This document shows positions 1 through 7,000 of a DNA stretch of 8,735 nt, one piece after another. Origin of the DNA: Lentimicrobium sp. GTDB taxonomy: Bacteria; Bacteroidota; Bacteroidia; Bacteroidales; Lentimicrobiaceae. A program made the position numbers and the translations under genes. The stretch is taken from positions 1 through 8,735 of the forward strand of contig JAAXUD010000081.1 in NCBI GenBank assembly GCA_013336205.1. Direction: 5' to 3'. Position 1 is the stretch's first letter, and the number at the start of each line of letters is the position of its first letter. The notes below the pieces were generated by a model. That model was given only the letters and a program-made list of their open reading frames with translations. It made no database searches and was not told the DNA's origin.

Positions 1-511
1 CGAACCTTCAGCGGAAGTTACAAATGCTGAAATATCGGCTGGTTTAATGAAGGTAGCAGCAATTGTCAGGCCTTATGTCAGACAGGTGAAAATAGATACC
101 TACAGCCTGCTTCCTTTTCAGGATGCTACCTTCGATCGCATTGTATGTCTTGAAACGCTGGAGCATGTTGAAAATACAGTGGCTTTTCTTAAGGAACTAC
201 ACCGTGTTTCAAAACCAGAGGCGTTGCTGGTGCTTAGTTGTCCCCCTGCTACAAGCGAAATACCTTACCAGGTATTCACTTTTCTTTTTGGAGGTCATGG
301 CGAGGGACCTCACCGTTTTCTGCCCTCCCGTGAAGTGAAACTGTTATTCAAAGAAACCGGTTGGAAATTGCGATTGCATAAGGGAACAGTTCTATTGCCG
401 GTTGGGCCTGCATTCCTGCAGAATTCAGCTGAAAAATTTATTAACCGGTTTCAGGGCACTTTTATTGCTGAACTGGGTATACGACAATTTTATGTCTGCA
501 CGAAGTATTGA
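1..511 (+). CDS. Class I SAM-dependent methyltransferase, N-terminus cut by window edge
   Basis: The frame is open from base 2, through the ATG at 47, to the stop at 509-511, so the gene starts left of the window and the ATG at 47 is probably internal; 169 residues are visible. The piece holds the second half of a Methyltransf_11-type Rossmann domain. An acidic residue and LPF lie before the FDRIVCLETLEHV block (motif IV and the following helix). A hydrophobic strand (EALLVLSCPP) comes next, then a typical C-terminal stretch with HRFLP and a GW before the last strands. The SAM-binding glycine motif lies off the window. It overlaps the next gene by 20 bases, which suggests translational coupling in one operon. 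The substrate cannot be read; by context a sugar, lipid or glycan intermediate is likely (inference). Sure of the family, unsure of the role. Confidence 0.85.
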   Translation, partial: EPSAEVTNAEISAGLMKVAAIVRPYVRQVKIDTYSLLPFQDATFDRIVCLETLEHVENTVAFLKELHRVSKPEALLVLSCPPATSEIPYQVFTFLFGGHGEGPHRFLPSREVKLLFKETGWKLRLHKGTVLLPVGPAFLQNSAEKFINRFQGTFIAELGIRQFYVCTKY

Positions 512-1817
512 TGATCTTAAGAAAATAATGAAATCTGACCTCTGCAACCGATGCGGAAGCTGTGTCGGATTGTCGGAAGGTAAAATTATTTTTACCGATC
601 GTGAAGGAGAATTCAGACCGAAGGTGATTCAGGAACCTGAAGAACCTTTATCTGCAAAGATGTTAAATGCCTGCGCCGGAAAAAATTTTGATTTTAAGGA
701 GTACAGGGCGCATTTTTATAAAGAAACTCCTTCTTTTCATAGCTATATAGGGCCTTACAACGGGATTTTTATTGCACATTCCATTGATGAGAAAATACGG
801 CAGGCCGGCGCCAGTGGAGGTATGATCTCTGCCATCCTGATCTGGCTGCTGAACTCAGGAAGAATTGATGGCGCTGTTGTAACAGGAATGTCGAAGACCA
901 AACCCTGGCTGGCAGAATCTTTTATAGCCACTACGCCGGAGCAGATTCTTGAAGCGGCTCAAAGCAAGTATATTATAACTTCTGTGAATGAAATACTGCC
1001 CGATATAGCTGAATTTAAAGGCAGGCTGGCTTATGTTGGACTTCCGGGGCAGATTCAGAGCATCCGCAAATTGCAAAAGGCCGGTGATCCGGTAGTTGAT
1101 GCCATTAAGTATATATTTGGTCCGTTTTACGGAAATACATTACACTTTTCATCGGTAAGAAGCTTTCTCAGATCATACAAGATCAGGGATTTTAAAAACA
1201 TCAGCAAATTGTATTTCCGTTACGGGGAATGGCCCGGGAATATGCGGGTGGAAATGACAGATGGCCGCGCGGTTGAATTACCTAAATTCCATGCGAATTA
1301 CCTGATTCCATTTCACATTCTGAAAAACAGCCTGTTGTGTACCGACCTGAGCAACGAGTTCACCGATATTTCAGGTGGCGATGCCTGGGCGCCTGTTTAT
1401 GAAGAAAGAGGCAAGGGTTTCTCTATGGTTATCTCGCGCAACGATACCGGAAAGGCGATTCTGCTTCAGATGGAAAAGGAAGGGTTGATCAATCTTACAC
1501 CGATCAGCGAGGATGAAGCCATTACCATGCATTCACACGGCTATGACCTGAAAAAAAGAGGGACATTTATTCGCATCAGATTCAGGAAATGGGTAGGTAA
1601 AAGTGTTCCGGATTATGGATATACACTGAAGAATTTTCCTGTAAGCCGATATATGATGGAGTTGGTAATTGATGCACTCTTCATTATACTTGGGACCAGG
1701 CCGGCCCGTTGGATGGTGGAGCAGCTCTCACCTTCTTTTATCGGTGGTGTTTTTGAGCGTAGTCGTAAATTATGGAAAAAATCCACCCATCAGATTAAGC
1801 GTCAGGATTTGAAATAA
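492..1817 (+). CDS. FrhB/FdhB-family iron-sulfur protein (coenzyme F420 hydrogenase/dehydrogenase beta-subunit-like)
   Basis: The product is 441 residues from the ATG at 492. The same frame is open back to an ATG at 402, but that adds 30 unrelated residues and a 110-base overlap with the methyltransferase, whereas MSARSIDDLKK runs straight into the Fe-S motif. The N-terminus has CNRCGSC (C18, C21, C24) plus C61 in NACAGK, fitting one [4Fe-4S] site. GASGGMISAIL (106-116) and RLAYVGLPGQIQSIR (178-192) match the FrhB/FdhB N-terminal domain. LLCTDLSNEFTDISGGDAW (281-299) matches the C-terminal domain. Relatives carry cysteines at TPCQIQ and GLFCG; here these are G186 and Y213, and only C283 remains, so a second cluster looks absent. 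Family members bind flavin and Fe-S and pass electrons to F420, ferredoxin or an organic substrate; homologues are common in exopolysaccharide clusters with unknown roles. No F420 gene is visible here. A redox role on a glycan or lipid precursor is inference. Confidence 0.85.
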   Translation: MSARSIDDLKKIMKSDLCNRCGSCVGLSEGKIIFTDREGEFRPKVIQEPEEPLSAKMLNACAGKNFDFKEYRAHFYKETPSFHSYIGPYNGIFIAHSIDEKIRQAGASGGMISAILIWLLNSGRIDGAVVTGMSKTKPWLAESFIATTPEQILEAAQSKYIITSVNEILPDIAEFKGRLAYVGLPGQIQSIRKLQKAGDPVVDAIKYIFGPFYGNTLHFSSVRSFLRSYKIRDFKNISKLYFRYGEWPGNMRVEMTDGRAVELPKFHANYLIPFHILKNSLLCTDLSNEFTDISGGDAWAPVYEERGKGFSMVISRNDTGKAILLQMEKEGLINLTPISEDEAITMHSHGYDLKKRGTFIRIRFRKWVGKSVPDYGYTLKNFPVSRYMMELVIDALFIILGTRPARWMVEQLSPSFIGGVFERSRKLWKKSTHQIKRQDLK

Positions 1818-1829
1818 GCGAAACGAGGG

Positions 1830-2774
1830 ATGAAGAAATTACTAAGAAAGAGAATTTTCCTTCTGTTCAGATTCCTCGGAATAGGCTTGTTTGTCTATAT
1901 TCTTTTCAGGGTTGATCTTTCACAGGTTGCCGATGCCCTGGCAAAAGCAGACATTTCATTTATTTTATTGGGTGTGTTTTTTCAGATCCTGGTTTTGCTT
2001 TCCAAGGGCGTACGTTGGCATTATATGAACAACGGAAAGCCGGAGTGGAAATTCTGGGTTCAAAGCCTGGGTCGTTTTTTTGAAAGCTATGCAATTGGAG
2101 TTGTTACTCCTGCGCGCATTGGAGAGGTTGTAAAAGCCGGTCACGAAAAAGGAAGCCAGAATGTTTTCAATGCCGGTATCAGGGTTATGGCCGAGCGGGG
2201 AATTGATATTGGTATTTTTGTTTCATTGGCAGGGCTTTCGGTGCTTTTTGGTGATTATTTTGAGCTTCACCCGGTGTACACATTATTAATTATTGGCGCC
2301 GGATTGTTGTTCATTGTAATTTCAATGCTATTACTGACTTCGGCTGTTTTCACCAGGGCACTGATAAGGCTGATACAAAATCTGCCCGGAAAATGGGATG
2401 AACTTAAAGCAGGCGAATCAAGATACACGGCAACAGAAAGAATCCTGATTGTTTTTCTGAGTTTTTTTTCAAATTTCAGCTATTTCGTTTCCTGTTACTT
2501 TTTAGGAAAAGCATCAGGCATTGATGCGGGGTTTTTATGGGTAACAGGAGCTGTAGCCATATCCGGTCTGTTGAACATGTTGCCGGTTACTATTATGGGA
2601 CTCGGAACCAGGGAACTTGTTTTTTTATATGTTTTTAAAACATATGCCATTCAGGGAACCATACTCGCTTTCTCCTTTATGATAGTTATTGTGGCTCAGA
2701 TTGGGGGTGGATTGCTGGCATTGCTTGCGGGTCAGTTATTGTTGCTTCAAGCTAAAAAGTATTTATATGATTGA
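1830..2774 (+). CDS. LPG_synthase_TM / UPF0104 family integral membrane protein (flippase-like)
   Basis: The product is 314 residues, the usual size for stand-alone members of this family (PF03706). Hydrophobic segments lie near residues 10-28, 42-60, 124-142, 150-173, 204-226, 234-258 and 275-305. Family hallmarks are visible: GRFFESYAIGVVTPARIGEVVKA (81-103), with the P-x-R-x-GE core at 94-99; AERGID (121-126); and LPVTIMGLGTRE (251-262). The domain is named after the membrane part of MprF, which flips lysyl-phosphatidylglycerol; stand-alone members next to glycosyltransferases are often annotated as flippase-like, but their substrates are mostly unproven. The start lies 12 bases after the iron-sulfur protein, with only a weak purine run (GAGGG) next to the ATG. 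The end overlaps the next gene by 8 bases. Movement of a lipid-linked intermediate made by the neighbours is inference. Confidence 0.88.
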   Translation: MKKLLRKRIFLLFRFLGIGLFVYILFRVDLSQVADALAKADISFILLGVFFQILVLLSKGVRWHYMNNGKPEWKFWVQSLGRFFESYAIGVVTPARIGEVVKAGHEKGSQNVFNAGIRVMAERGIDIGIFVSLAGLSVLFGDYFELHPVYTLLIIGAGLLFIVISMLLLTSAVFTRALIRLIQNLPGKWDELKAGESRYTATERILIVFLSFFSNFSYFVSCYFLGKASGIDAGFLWVTGAVAISGLLNMLPVTIMGLGTRELVFLYVFKTYAIQGTILAFSFMIVIVAQIGGGLLALLAGQLLLLQAKKYLYD

Positions 2775-3744
2775 AAAAGTGATTGTTACAGGAGCCAATG
2801 GCTACCTGGGGTCGTATGTTGTCCGGGAATTTCTAAGGCAGGGGTTTAGTGTGCTGGCCCTTAAGTTTCCGCATTATGCTTCTGTCATTGTTGATCATCC
2901 TGATGTTCAGTATATTGAAGCTGATATTTCGGCTCCAATTTTAGATAATGTTCCTCTTCAGGAAGCGATCGGGAAGTCGGAAATAAAGGCGGTTGTTAAT
3001 ATTGCGGCATTGCTGGGCAGCTCTGATTATGAGGCTAATTTCAGGGTAAATACAGAAGGAGTAAAGCATTTAATTGAACTGGCTGCTCAACTGGGAGTCA
3101 GACGTTTTGTTCAGATCAGCAGTGTTGTTGTAATGAAGTCAATCAAAGGTCCGTATGGTATAACCAAACAAAAGGGGCAGGAATTACTGATGGCTTCTGA
3201 CCTTGATTATACTGTCTTTATTCCGGCTATGATTATGGGACCAGAGAGCCTGGGGCTGAACAGGGTACTAAAAAATGTGTTTCGTTTTCCGTTTTTTGTT
3301 CCGCTGATTGGTACAGGCAAAGAGACTCAGCATCCCATTTATGTAAAAGACTTTGCCCGGGCTATCGTTGCATCCGTCAAATCAGAGAAATCAGCCCGAA
3401 AAGTTTATCAGATAGCAGGGGATACTGTGCTTTCATTTCGTAACTTTATAAGGATGATTCTCCAGGTTTATGGCAAGCGGAGAATATTTGTTTTTGTGCC
3501 TGCTTTTATTGCTTCACTCATGGGGATGTTGTTCCAGAAAATCCAGAAAGTGCCGTTGTTTACCGCCGAACATGTAAAGGGTATTCTTCAGGATTCCCGG
3601 CTTGATACTACTGAGCTGGTGAATGATCTGGGCTTCAGGCCAACTCCGTTGAAGCAGGCCCTGGAGGAATCCCTTGGGATAATTCAGACTAACTGGAATT
3701 ATTACCTTGGTCCGCGTGATGAAAAAGTAATCAGACCGGATTAA
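2767..3744 (+). CDS. Extended short-chain dehydrogenase/reductase (NAD(P)-dependent sugar epimerase/dehydratase-like)
   Basis: The product is 325 residues. The ATG at 2767 is chosen because MIEKVIVTGANGYLG places the first beta strand and the TGxxGxxG nucleotide motif (8-15) at the N-terminus, as in the family. An ATG 26 codons upstream would add a cysteine-rich stretch that is only the shadow of the preceding gene. The Rossmann fold continues with an acidic D53 and with NIAALL (78-83). The catalytic set is visible as ISS (117-119) and YGITK (Y130, K134). PAMIMGP (153-159) corresponds to the RPxxIYGP element of extended SDRs. A later segment, HPIYVKDFARAIVASV, is typical of the substrate-binding half. 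Start and stop overlap the preceding gene within eight bases (ATGATTGA), which strongly suggests coupling. The exact reaction (nucleotide-sugar epimerisation, reduction, or a lipid or hopanoid-type oxidoreductase step) cannot be set from sequence alone. Confidence 0.87.
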   Translation: MIEKVIVTGANGYLGSYVVREFLRQGFSVLALKFPHYASVIVDHPDVQYIEADISAPILDNVPLQEAIGKSEIKAVVNIAALLGSSDYEANFRVNTEGVKHLIELAAQLGVRRFVQISSVVVMKSIKGPYGITKQKGQELLMASDLDYTVFIPAMIMGPESLGLNRVLKNVFRFPFFVPLIGTGKETQHPIYVKDFARAIVASVKSEKSARKVYQIAGDTVLSFRNFIRMILQVYGKRRIFVFVPAFIASLMGMLFQKIQKVPLFTAEHVKGILQDSRLDTTELVNDLGFRPTPLKQALEESLGIIQTNWNYYLGPRDEKVIRPD

Positions 3745-3759
3745 AAATAATTATCCGGT
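3735..3759. repeat. Perfect 7-bp inverted repeat between the SDR gene and the aldo/keto reductase gene
   Basis: ACCGGAT (3735-3741) and ATCCGGT (3753-3759) are exact reverse complements separated by 11 bases, with the SDR stop codon in the spacer. No T-run follows on the + strand, so an intrinsic terminator is not well supported. The right arm ends two bases before the TTGACA hexamer at 3762. It could therefore be an operator half-site pair or an RNA hairpin protecting the 3' end of the left transcript. Both readings are inference. Confidence 0.5.
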
Positions 3760-3761
3760 AA

Positions 3762-3791
3762 TTGACAATAATACTTTTCAATGTTTATAAT
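3762..3791 (+). promoter_or_regulatory. Candidate sigma70-consensus promoter for the aldo/keto reductase
   Basis: TTGACA (3762-3767) and TATAAT (3786-3791) are both exact consensus hexamers, spaced 18 bases apart. Transcription would begin near 3798 and give a leader of about 17 bases that contains the Shine-Dalgarno at 3802-3809. The primary sigma factor of Bacteroidota normally prefers TTTG/TAnnTTTG elements, so a perfect E. coli-type promoter here is atypical. An AT-rich gap can produce such a match by chance, which limits confidence. Confidence 0.5.
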
Positions 3792-3801
3792 AAAATCAGC
3801 A

Positions 3802-3809
3802 AAGGGAGG
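3802..3809 (+). promoter_or_regulatory. Strong Shine-Dalgarno of the aldo/keto reductase
   Basis: AAGGGAGG matches the anti-Shine-Dalgarno closely. It lies 5 bases before the ATG at 3815 and 8 bases before the adjacent ATG at 3818, so translation may start at either methionine. The other + strand genes here (492, 2767, 4908, 7001) lack a comparable motif. Confidence 0.7.
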
Positions 3810-3814
3810 CAGTT

Positions 3815-4810
3815 ATGATGAGCTTTACAGCAAACGAAAACCGATACAGTTCAATGACATACAACCGGTGTGGCAAAAGTGGCCTTAAACTACCGGCCAT
3901 TTCATTGGGGCTCTGGCATAATTTCGGCGGGGTTGATATCTTTCAGTTGAGCCGCGAAATGGTACTTCATGCATTTGACAGGGGAATCACACATTTTGAC
4001 CTGGCAAATAATTACGGTCCGCCTCCGGGCAGTGCCGAAGAAACCTTCGGGCAGATATTAAAGGAGGACCTGCATCGTTACCGCGATGAAATTATAATTT
4101 CAACGAAGGCTGGCTACTATATGTGGCCTGGACCTTATGGTGAAATGGGTTCCAAAAAGTACCTGGTTGCCAGCCTCGATCAAAGCCTGAAGCGCATGGG
4201 TGTTGACTATGTGGATATTTTTTATTCTCATCGTCCGGATCCTGATACCCCACTGGAAGAAACCATGGGCGCCCTGGAGCAGATTGTAAGGCAAGGCAAG
4301 GCATTGTATGTCGGACTCTCCAATTATACTGCGGATCAAACCAGGCAAGCTGTTGAAATCCTGAAGAGTATGGGCGTCAGATGCTTGATTCACCAGCCCA
4401 GGTATTCAATGTTTGATCGCTGGGTGGAAGGTGGCCTGCTTGATGTGCTCAGAGATGAAAGTATGGGTTGTATTGCCTATTCGCCACTGGCCCAGGGATT
4501 GCTCACCGATAAATACCTTGATGGTATCCCGGCTGGCTCCAGGGCTGCAAAAGAACACGGCTTTCTGCAGGAGAGCCAGGTTACACCTGAAAAGGTTGAG
4601 AAAGCCCGTTTGTTGAATGAGATAGCTGCAAAGAGAGACCAGAAATTAGCCCTGATGGCCCTGGCCTGGATTCTGAAAGATAGCAGGGTTACCTCTGTCT
4701 TAGTTGGTGCCAGCAGCATAGAGCAACTGGACGAAAATCTGAACGCCCTCGACAATCTGCACTTTTCAGTTGAAGAACTGAGCCAGATTGAGAAAATTCT
4801 GGCCGGATAG
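3815..4810 (+). CDS. gpr: Aldo/keto reductase, L-glyceraldehyde-3-phosphate reductase type (YghZ/Gpr-like)
   Basis: The product is 331 residues (330 if the second ATG is used). It is a cytosolic (beta/alpha)8 aldo/keto reductase using NADPH. The sequence follows E. coli YghZ nearly block by block: CGKSGLKLPA (19-28), LGLWHNFG (31-38), THFDLANNYGPPPGSAEE (59-76), STKAGYYMWPGPYG (96-109), YVDIFYSHR (132-140) and SPLAQGLLT. The catalytic tetrad is D62, Y67, K98 and H139. VTSVLVGAS near the C-terminus is the cofactor-binding strand. The protein stops at KILAG and lacks the roughly 12-residue tail of YghZ. YghZ reduces L-glyceraldehyde 3-phosphate and other aldehydes, including methylglyoxal; that role here is by homology. 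Gaps of 70 and 97 bases and its own strong signals suggest independent expression rather than membership of the flanking glycan operons. Confidence 0.93.
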   Translation: MMSFTANENRYSSMTYNRCGKSGLKLPAISLGLWHNFGGVDIFQLSREMVLHAFDRGITHFDLANNYGPPPGSAEETFGQILKEDLHRYRDEIIISTKAGYYMWPGPYGEMGSKKYLVASLDQSLKRMGVDYVDIFYSHRPDPDTPLEETMGALEQIVRQGKALYVGLSNYTADQTRQAVEILKSMGVRCLIHQPRYSMFDRWVEGGLLDVLRDESMGCIAYSPLAQGLLTDKYLDGIPAGSRAAKEHGFLQESQVTPEKVEKARLLNEIAAKRDQKLALMALAWILKDSRVTSVLVGASSIEQLDENLNALDNLHFSVEELSQIEKILAG

Positions 4811-4850
4811 CCAGGTGGTATTTTCAGATAATTATTTCGGGATAGCCGGT

Positions 4851-4876
4851 GAACCTGGTAACAGGTTTCTTATTTG
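4851..4876 (+). terminator. Weak hairpin after the aldo/keto reductase
   Basis: GAACCTG (4851-4857) and CAGGTTT (4862-4868) form a 6-bp stem plus one G-T wobble around a GTAA loop, followed by the pyrimidine-rich CTTATTTG. It lies 40 bases after the stop at 4808-4810. The stem is short and the T-tract broken, so it may only be a partial terminator. CCAGGT at 4811-4816 could pair with ACCTGG at 4853-4858 as an alternative fold. Confidence 0.35.
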
Positions 4877-4884
4877 TATATTTG
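4877..4884 (+). promoter_or_regulatory. Bacteroidota-type -7 promoter element before the GT-C gene
   Basis: TATATTTG is an exact match to the Bacteroidota -7 consensus TAnnTTTG. It lies 23 bases before the ATG at 4908, which predicts a short leader of about 15-20 bases. No clear TTTG is seen at the matching -33 position, so it is a half-supported promoter. It would drive the GT-C gene and the coupled methyltransferase-glycosyltransferase gene. Confidence 0.5.
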
Positions 4885-4907
4885 ACCCATACTAAGGTTA
4901 ACAGGGT

Positions 4908-6998
4908 ATGGATGAATCTGCCAGAAAAATCATGAGGTATTTCCGCATTATTTTAGCTTATCTCGCGCTGATACTGATTCCGGCTACCATTCTGATCACC
5001 TCGCTCCAAACAATTCATACACGCGATAAGGCCTGGTTTGATGCCGGTTATGATCCTGAGTATGCCTATCTCTTCAATTCATTAAATATTGCAAGATTCA
5101 GATTGGCTGGTCATATCGATCACCCGGGCACAACCATGCAGGTTGCCGGAGCCATAGTACTGCAAGGGGCATGGATGGCAGATCATAGAAGCGAAGATCT
5201 TTCTAAAGCGGTTATGACTGAGCCTGAGCATTACATCAGAATATTAAATACAGCCACCGCAGTTATGGGTTCACTGGCGATTTTTATAATCGCCTTGTTT
5301 CTTTACAGAAAAGTTCACAATATCTGGTTTGCCCTGATTTTGCAGCTAACACCTTTTGTTTCCGGCTTTGTGTTGTTTAATGGATTTACAAGAGTAACCC
5401 AGGAAATGATGCTGATGGTTGCCGCTACTGCCATGGCGGCTATCTCGGTTTACTGGTATTTACAGCAGGACAAAAGCAAGGTTAAAGGTTTTATTCTCTT
5501 GTTTGGCATTGTCAGCGGGTTTGGAATGGCATCAAAAATACTTTTTGCCCCGCTGATGATAATTCCATTGATCTTACTGGAAACAATCCCTGAAAAGAAG
5601 AAGTACATTTTAACCGCTTTGATTTCATTTGTTGTTTTTACCCTTCCGGTAATCCAAATGTATCCCAATATCGCCTACTGGATTTTTAGGTTGTTTATAC
5701 ATACAGGCCAGTACGGTTCTGGCGATATCGGGATTGTTGACACCTCAAACTACTTTAGTGAATTGATCAACCTGTTCAGAATCAGCCCGGTGCTTGCTGT
5801 GGCCTTTTTTGGAAGTGTGGTCATACTGCTGGTTTTTCAGTTATTCAGGTACTTAAAAAAGCTTACGCCCAATCCGGCGGCTGCCAGGGTTTTATTAGCA
5901 GTTGTGCTGGCACAGGCTGCGGGCTACTTATTGGTGGCCAAACAGCCCAAAGAAGCCTATCTTTTACCCTATGAATGCCTTACCAGTGTTAATGTGATTG
6001 TTCTTCTTCATCTGCTGATTTCGCTGTTTTCGGGGAAGAATTTCAGGGTGATTCTTACGGGTCTGATCACTGTTTTGCTGGGAGTTGCGATCATTCCCTA
6101 TGGTTTGGCACGAAAACTTGATATTTACTCAGCCGATAAAAATGCTGCCTGGGAATATGCATGGCAGGCTGCAACCAGTAATCCGGGAAAACATGCCGTC
6201 ATCTTCGCCCATCCGGGTTCTTCACCCATGGCCGGGCTTTATTTCGGGAATGTATATAGCCACCGAAGATATTACAAGGATTTGCAGGCACTTTATCCTG
6301 ATTTTTACGTTTTTGACGGGGTGAGCAAAGAGATTTATCCCTGGGGAGGCAAGCCGGTAACTCCGGATGACCTGTTCAGGAAATACAACGGAAGAATTTA
6401 CTATACCGGACCAAATACTGGAAAGCTGCCGGACTTTCCTGAGTTAAAAATTCCAGGATGGAAAATGCAGGCTGTCTGGCAGGATGAAAAACAGGTGTTG
6501 CTGGCGCCTGTGAAATTAAATAACAAGGACAATTCCGGCACACGGAAGCTGGTATTTTGTAATGCAGAAGTTTTTCCTGAGGAGGTAAAGCATGTCTATT
6601 CTCGCGGAATGGCCAGCATTGGAACGGTAAATGACGCAAAGGCCTATTCAGGGAAATACAGTATCATGATTCAGGGGCCAGGTTCCAGAGGTTTTGTCAC
6701 TACACCTTTTATTGGGCAGCCGGGTCAAATGGTGGAAGTGTCAGTCCGGGCTTCCGGGAAAATAGATGAGTTGGAAATAGTTGCCAGTACCGGGAATTCA
6801 GCTGTCAGAATTTCAGGCGAAGCAGAAAAAGCTGATGCTGACAAACCAGAATGGAAATTGTTAACGCTTAATTTTGAAATTACACCACAGATAGCCGGAA
6901 AAGAATTGACAATTTTTGTTCGCAATAAAGGCAACGATCCTGCCTGGTTCGATGATTTCAGGATGGAAATATTTAATCCATATAAAATACAATACTGA
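4908..6998 (+). CDS. GT-C-type polytopic membrane glycosyltransferase with C-terminal beta-sandwich domain
   Basis: The product is 696 residues. The first membrane segment is near 11-31. The first outside loop holds YDPEY with a D49-x-E51 pair, the expected catalytic DxE position of GT-C enzymes, and DHPGTT (71-76), recalling the HP motif of ArnT/PMT-like relatives. Further hydrophobic segments lie near 113-132, 138-158, 165-184, 194-222, 233-250, 293-313, 325-343, 358-374 and 380-398. Residues about 400-540 form a soluble region. Residues about 545-690 read as a beta-sandwich: alternating strands, GKYSIMIQGPGSRG near 582, and AWFDDFRMEIF (679-689), resembling carbohydrate-binding-like domains. 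GT-C enzymes take sugars from polyprenyl-phosphate donors on the outer face of the inner membrane. The fused GT2 enzyme 2 bases downstream is a natural donor maker (inference). Family number and acceptor are not determinable here. A second ATG at residue 9 is a less likely start. Confidence 0.82.
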   Translation: MDESARKIMRYFRIILAYLALILIPATILITSLQTIHTRDKAWFDAGYDPEYAYLFNSLNIARFRLAGHIDHPGTTMQVAGAIVLQGAWMADHRSEDLSKAVMTEPEHYIRILNTATAVMGSLAIFIIALFLYRKVHNIWFALILQLTPFVSGFVLFNGFTRVTQEMMLMVAATAMAAISVYWYLQQDKSKVKGFILLFGIVSGFGMASKILFAPLMIIPLILLETIPEKKKYILTALISFVVFTLPVIQMYPNIAYWIFRLFIHTGQYGSGDIGIVDTSNYFSELINLFRISPVLAVAFFGSVVILLVFQLFRYLKKLTPNPAAARVLLAVVLAQAAGYLLVAKQPKEAYLLPYECLTSVNVIVLLHLLISLFSGKNFRVILTGLITVLLGVAIIPYGLARKLDIYSADKNAAWEYAWQAATSNPGKHAVIFAHPGSSPMAGLYFGNVYSHRRYYKDLQALYPDFYVFDGVSKEIYPWGGKPVTPDDLFRKYNGRIYYTGPNTGKLPDFPELKIPGWKMQAVWQDEKQVLLAPVKLNNKDNSGTRKLVFCNAEVFPEEVKHVYSRGMASIGTVNDAKAYSGKYSIMIQGPGSRGFVTTPFIGQPGQMVEVSVRASGKIDELEIVASTGNSAVRISGEAEKADADKPEWKLLTLNFEITPQIAGKELTIFVRNKGNDPAWFDDFRMEIFNPYKIQY

Positions 6999-7000
6999 TA

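Noticed and set aside
123..338. Small + strand open frame inside the methyltransferase
   Set aside because: Out of frame with a gene carrying clear methyltransferase motifs; no motif of its own.
402..491. Longer start for the FrhB-like gene at 402
   Set aside because: It would overlap the methyltransferase by 110 bases and add 30 residues not resembling the family; the ATG at 492 places the CxxCxxC motif at the usual distance from the N-terminus.
2689..2766. Longer start for the SDR gene at 2689
   Set aside because: The extra 26 residues lie inside the membrane protein gene in another frame and precede the first Rossmann strand; the ATG at 2767 fits the family start.
4092..4755. Minus-strand open frames opposite the aldo/keto reductase
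   Set aside because: They lie wholly opposite a well-supported conserved gene and show no family motifs; they are antisense shadows.
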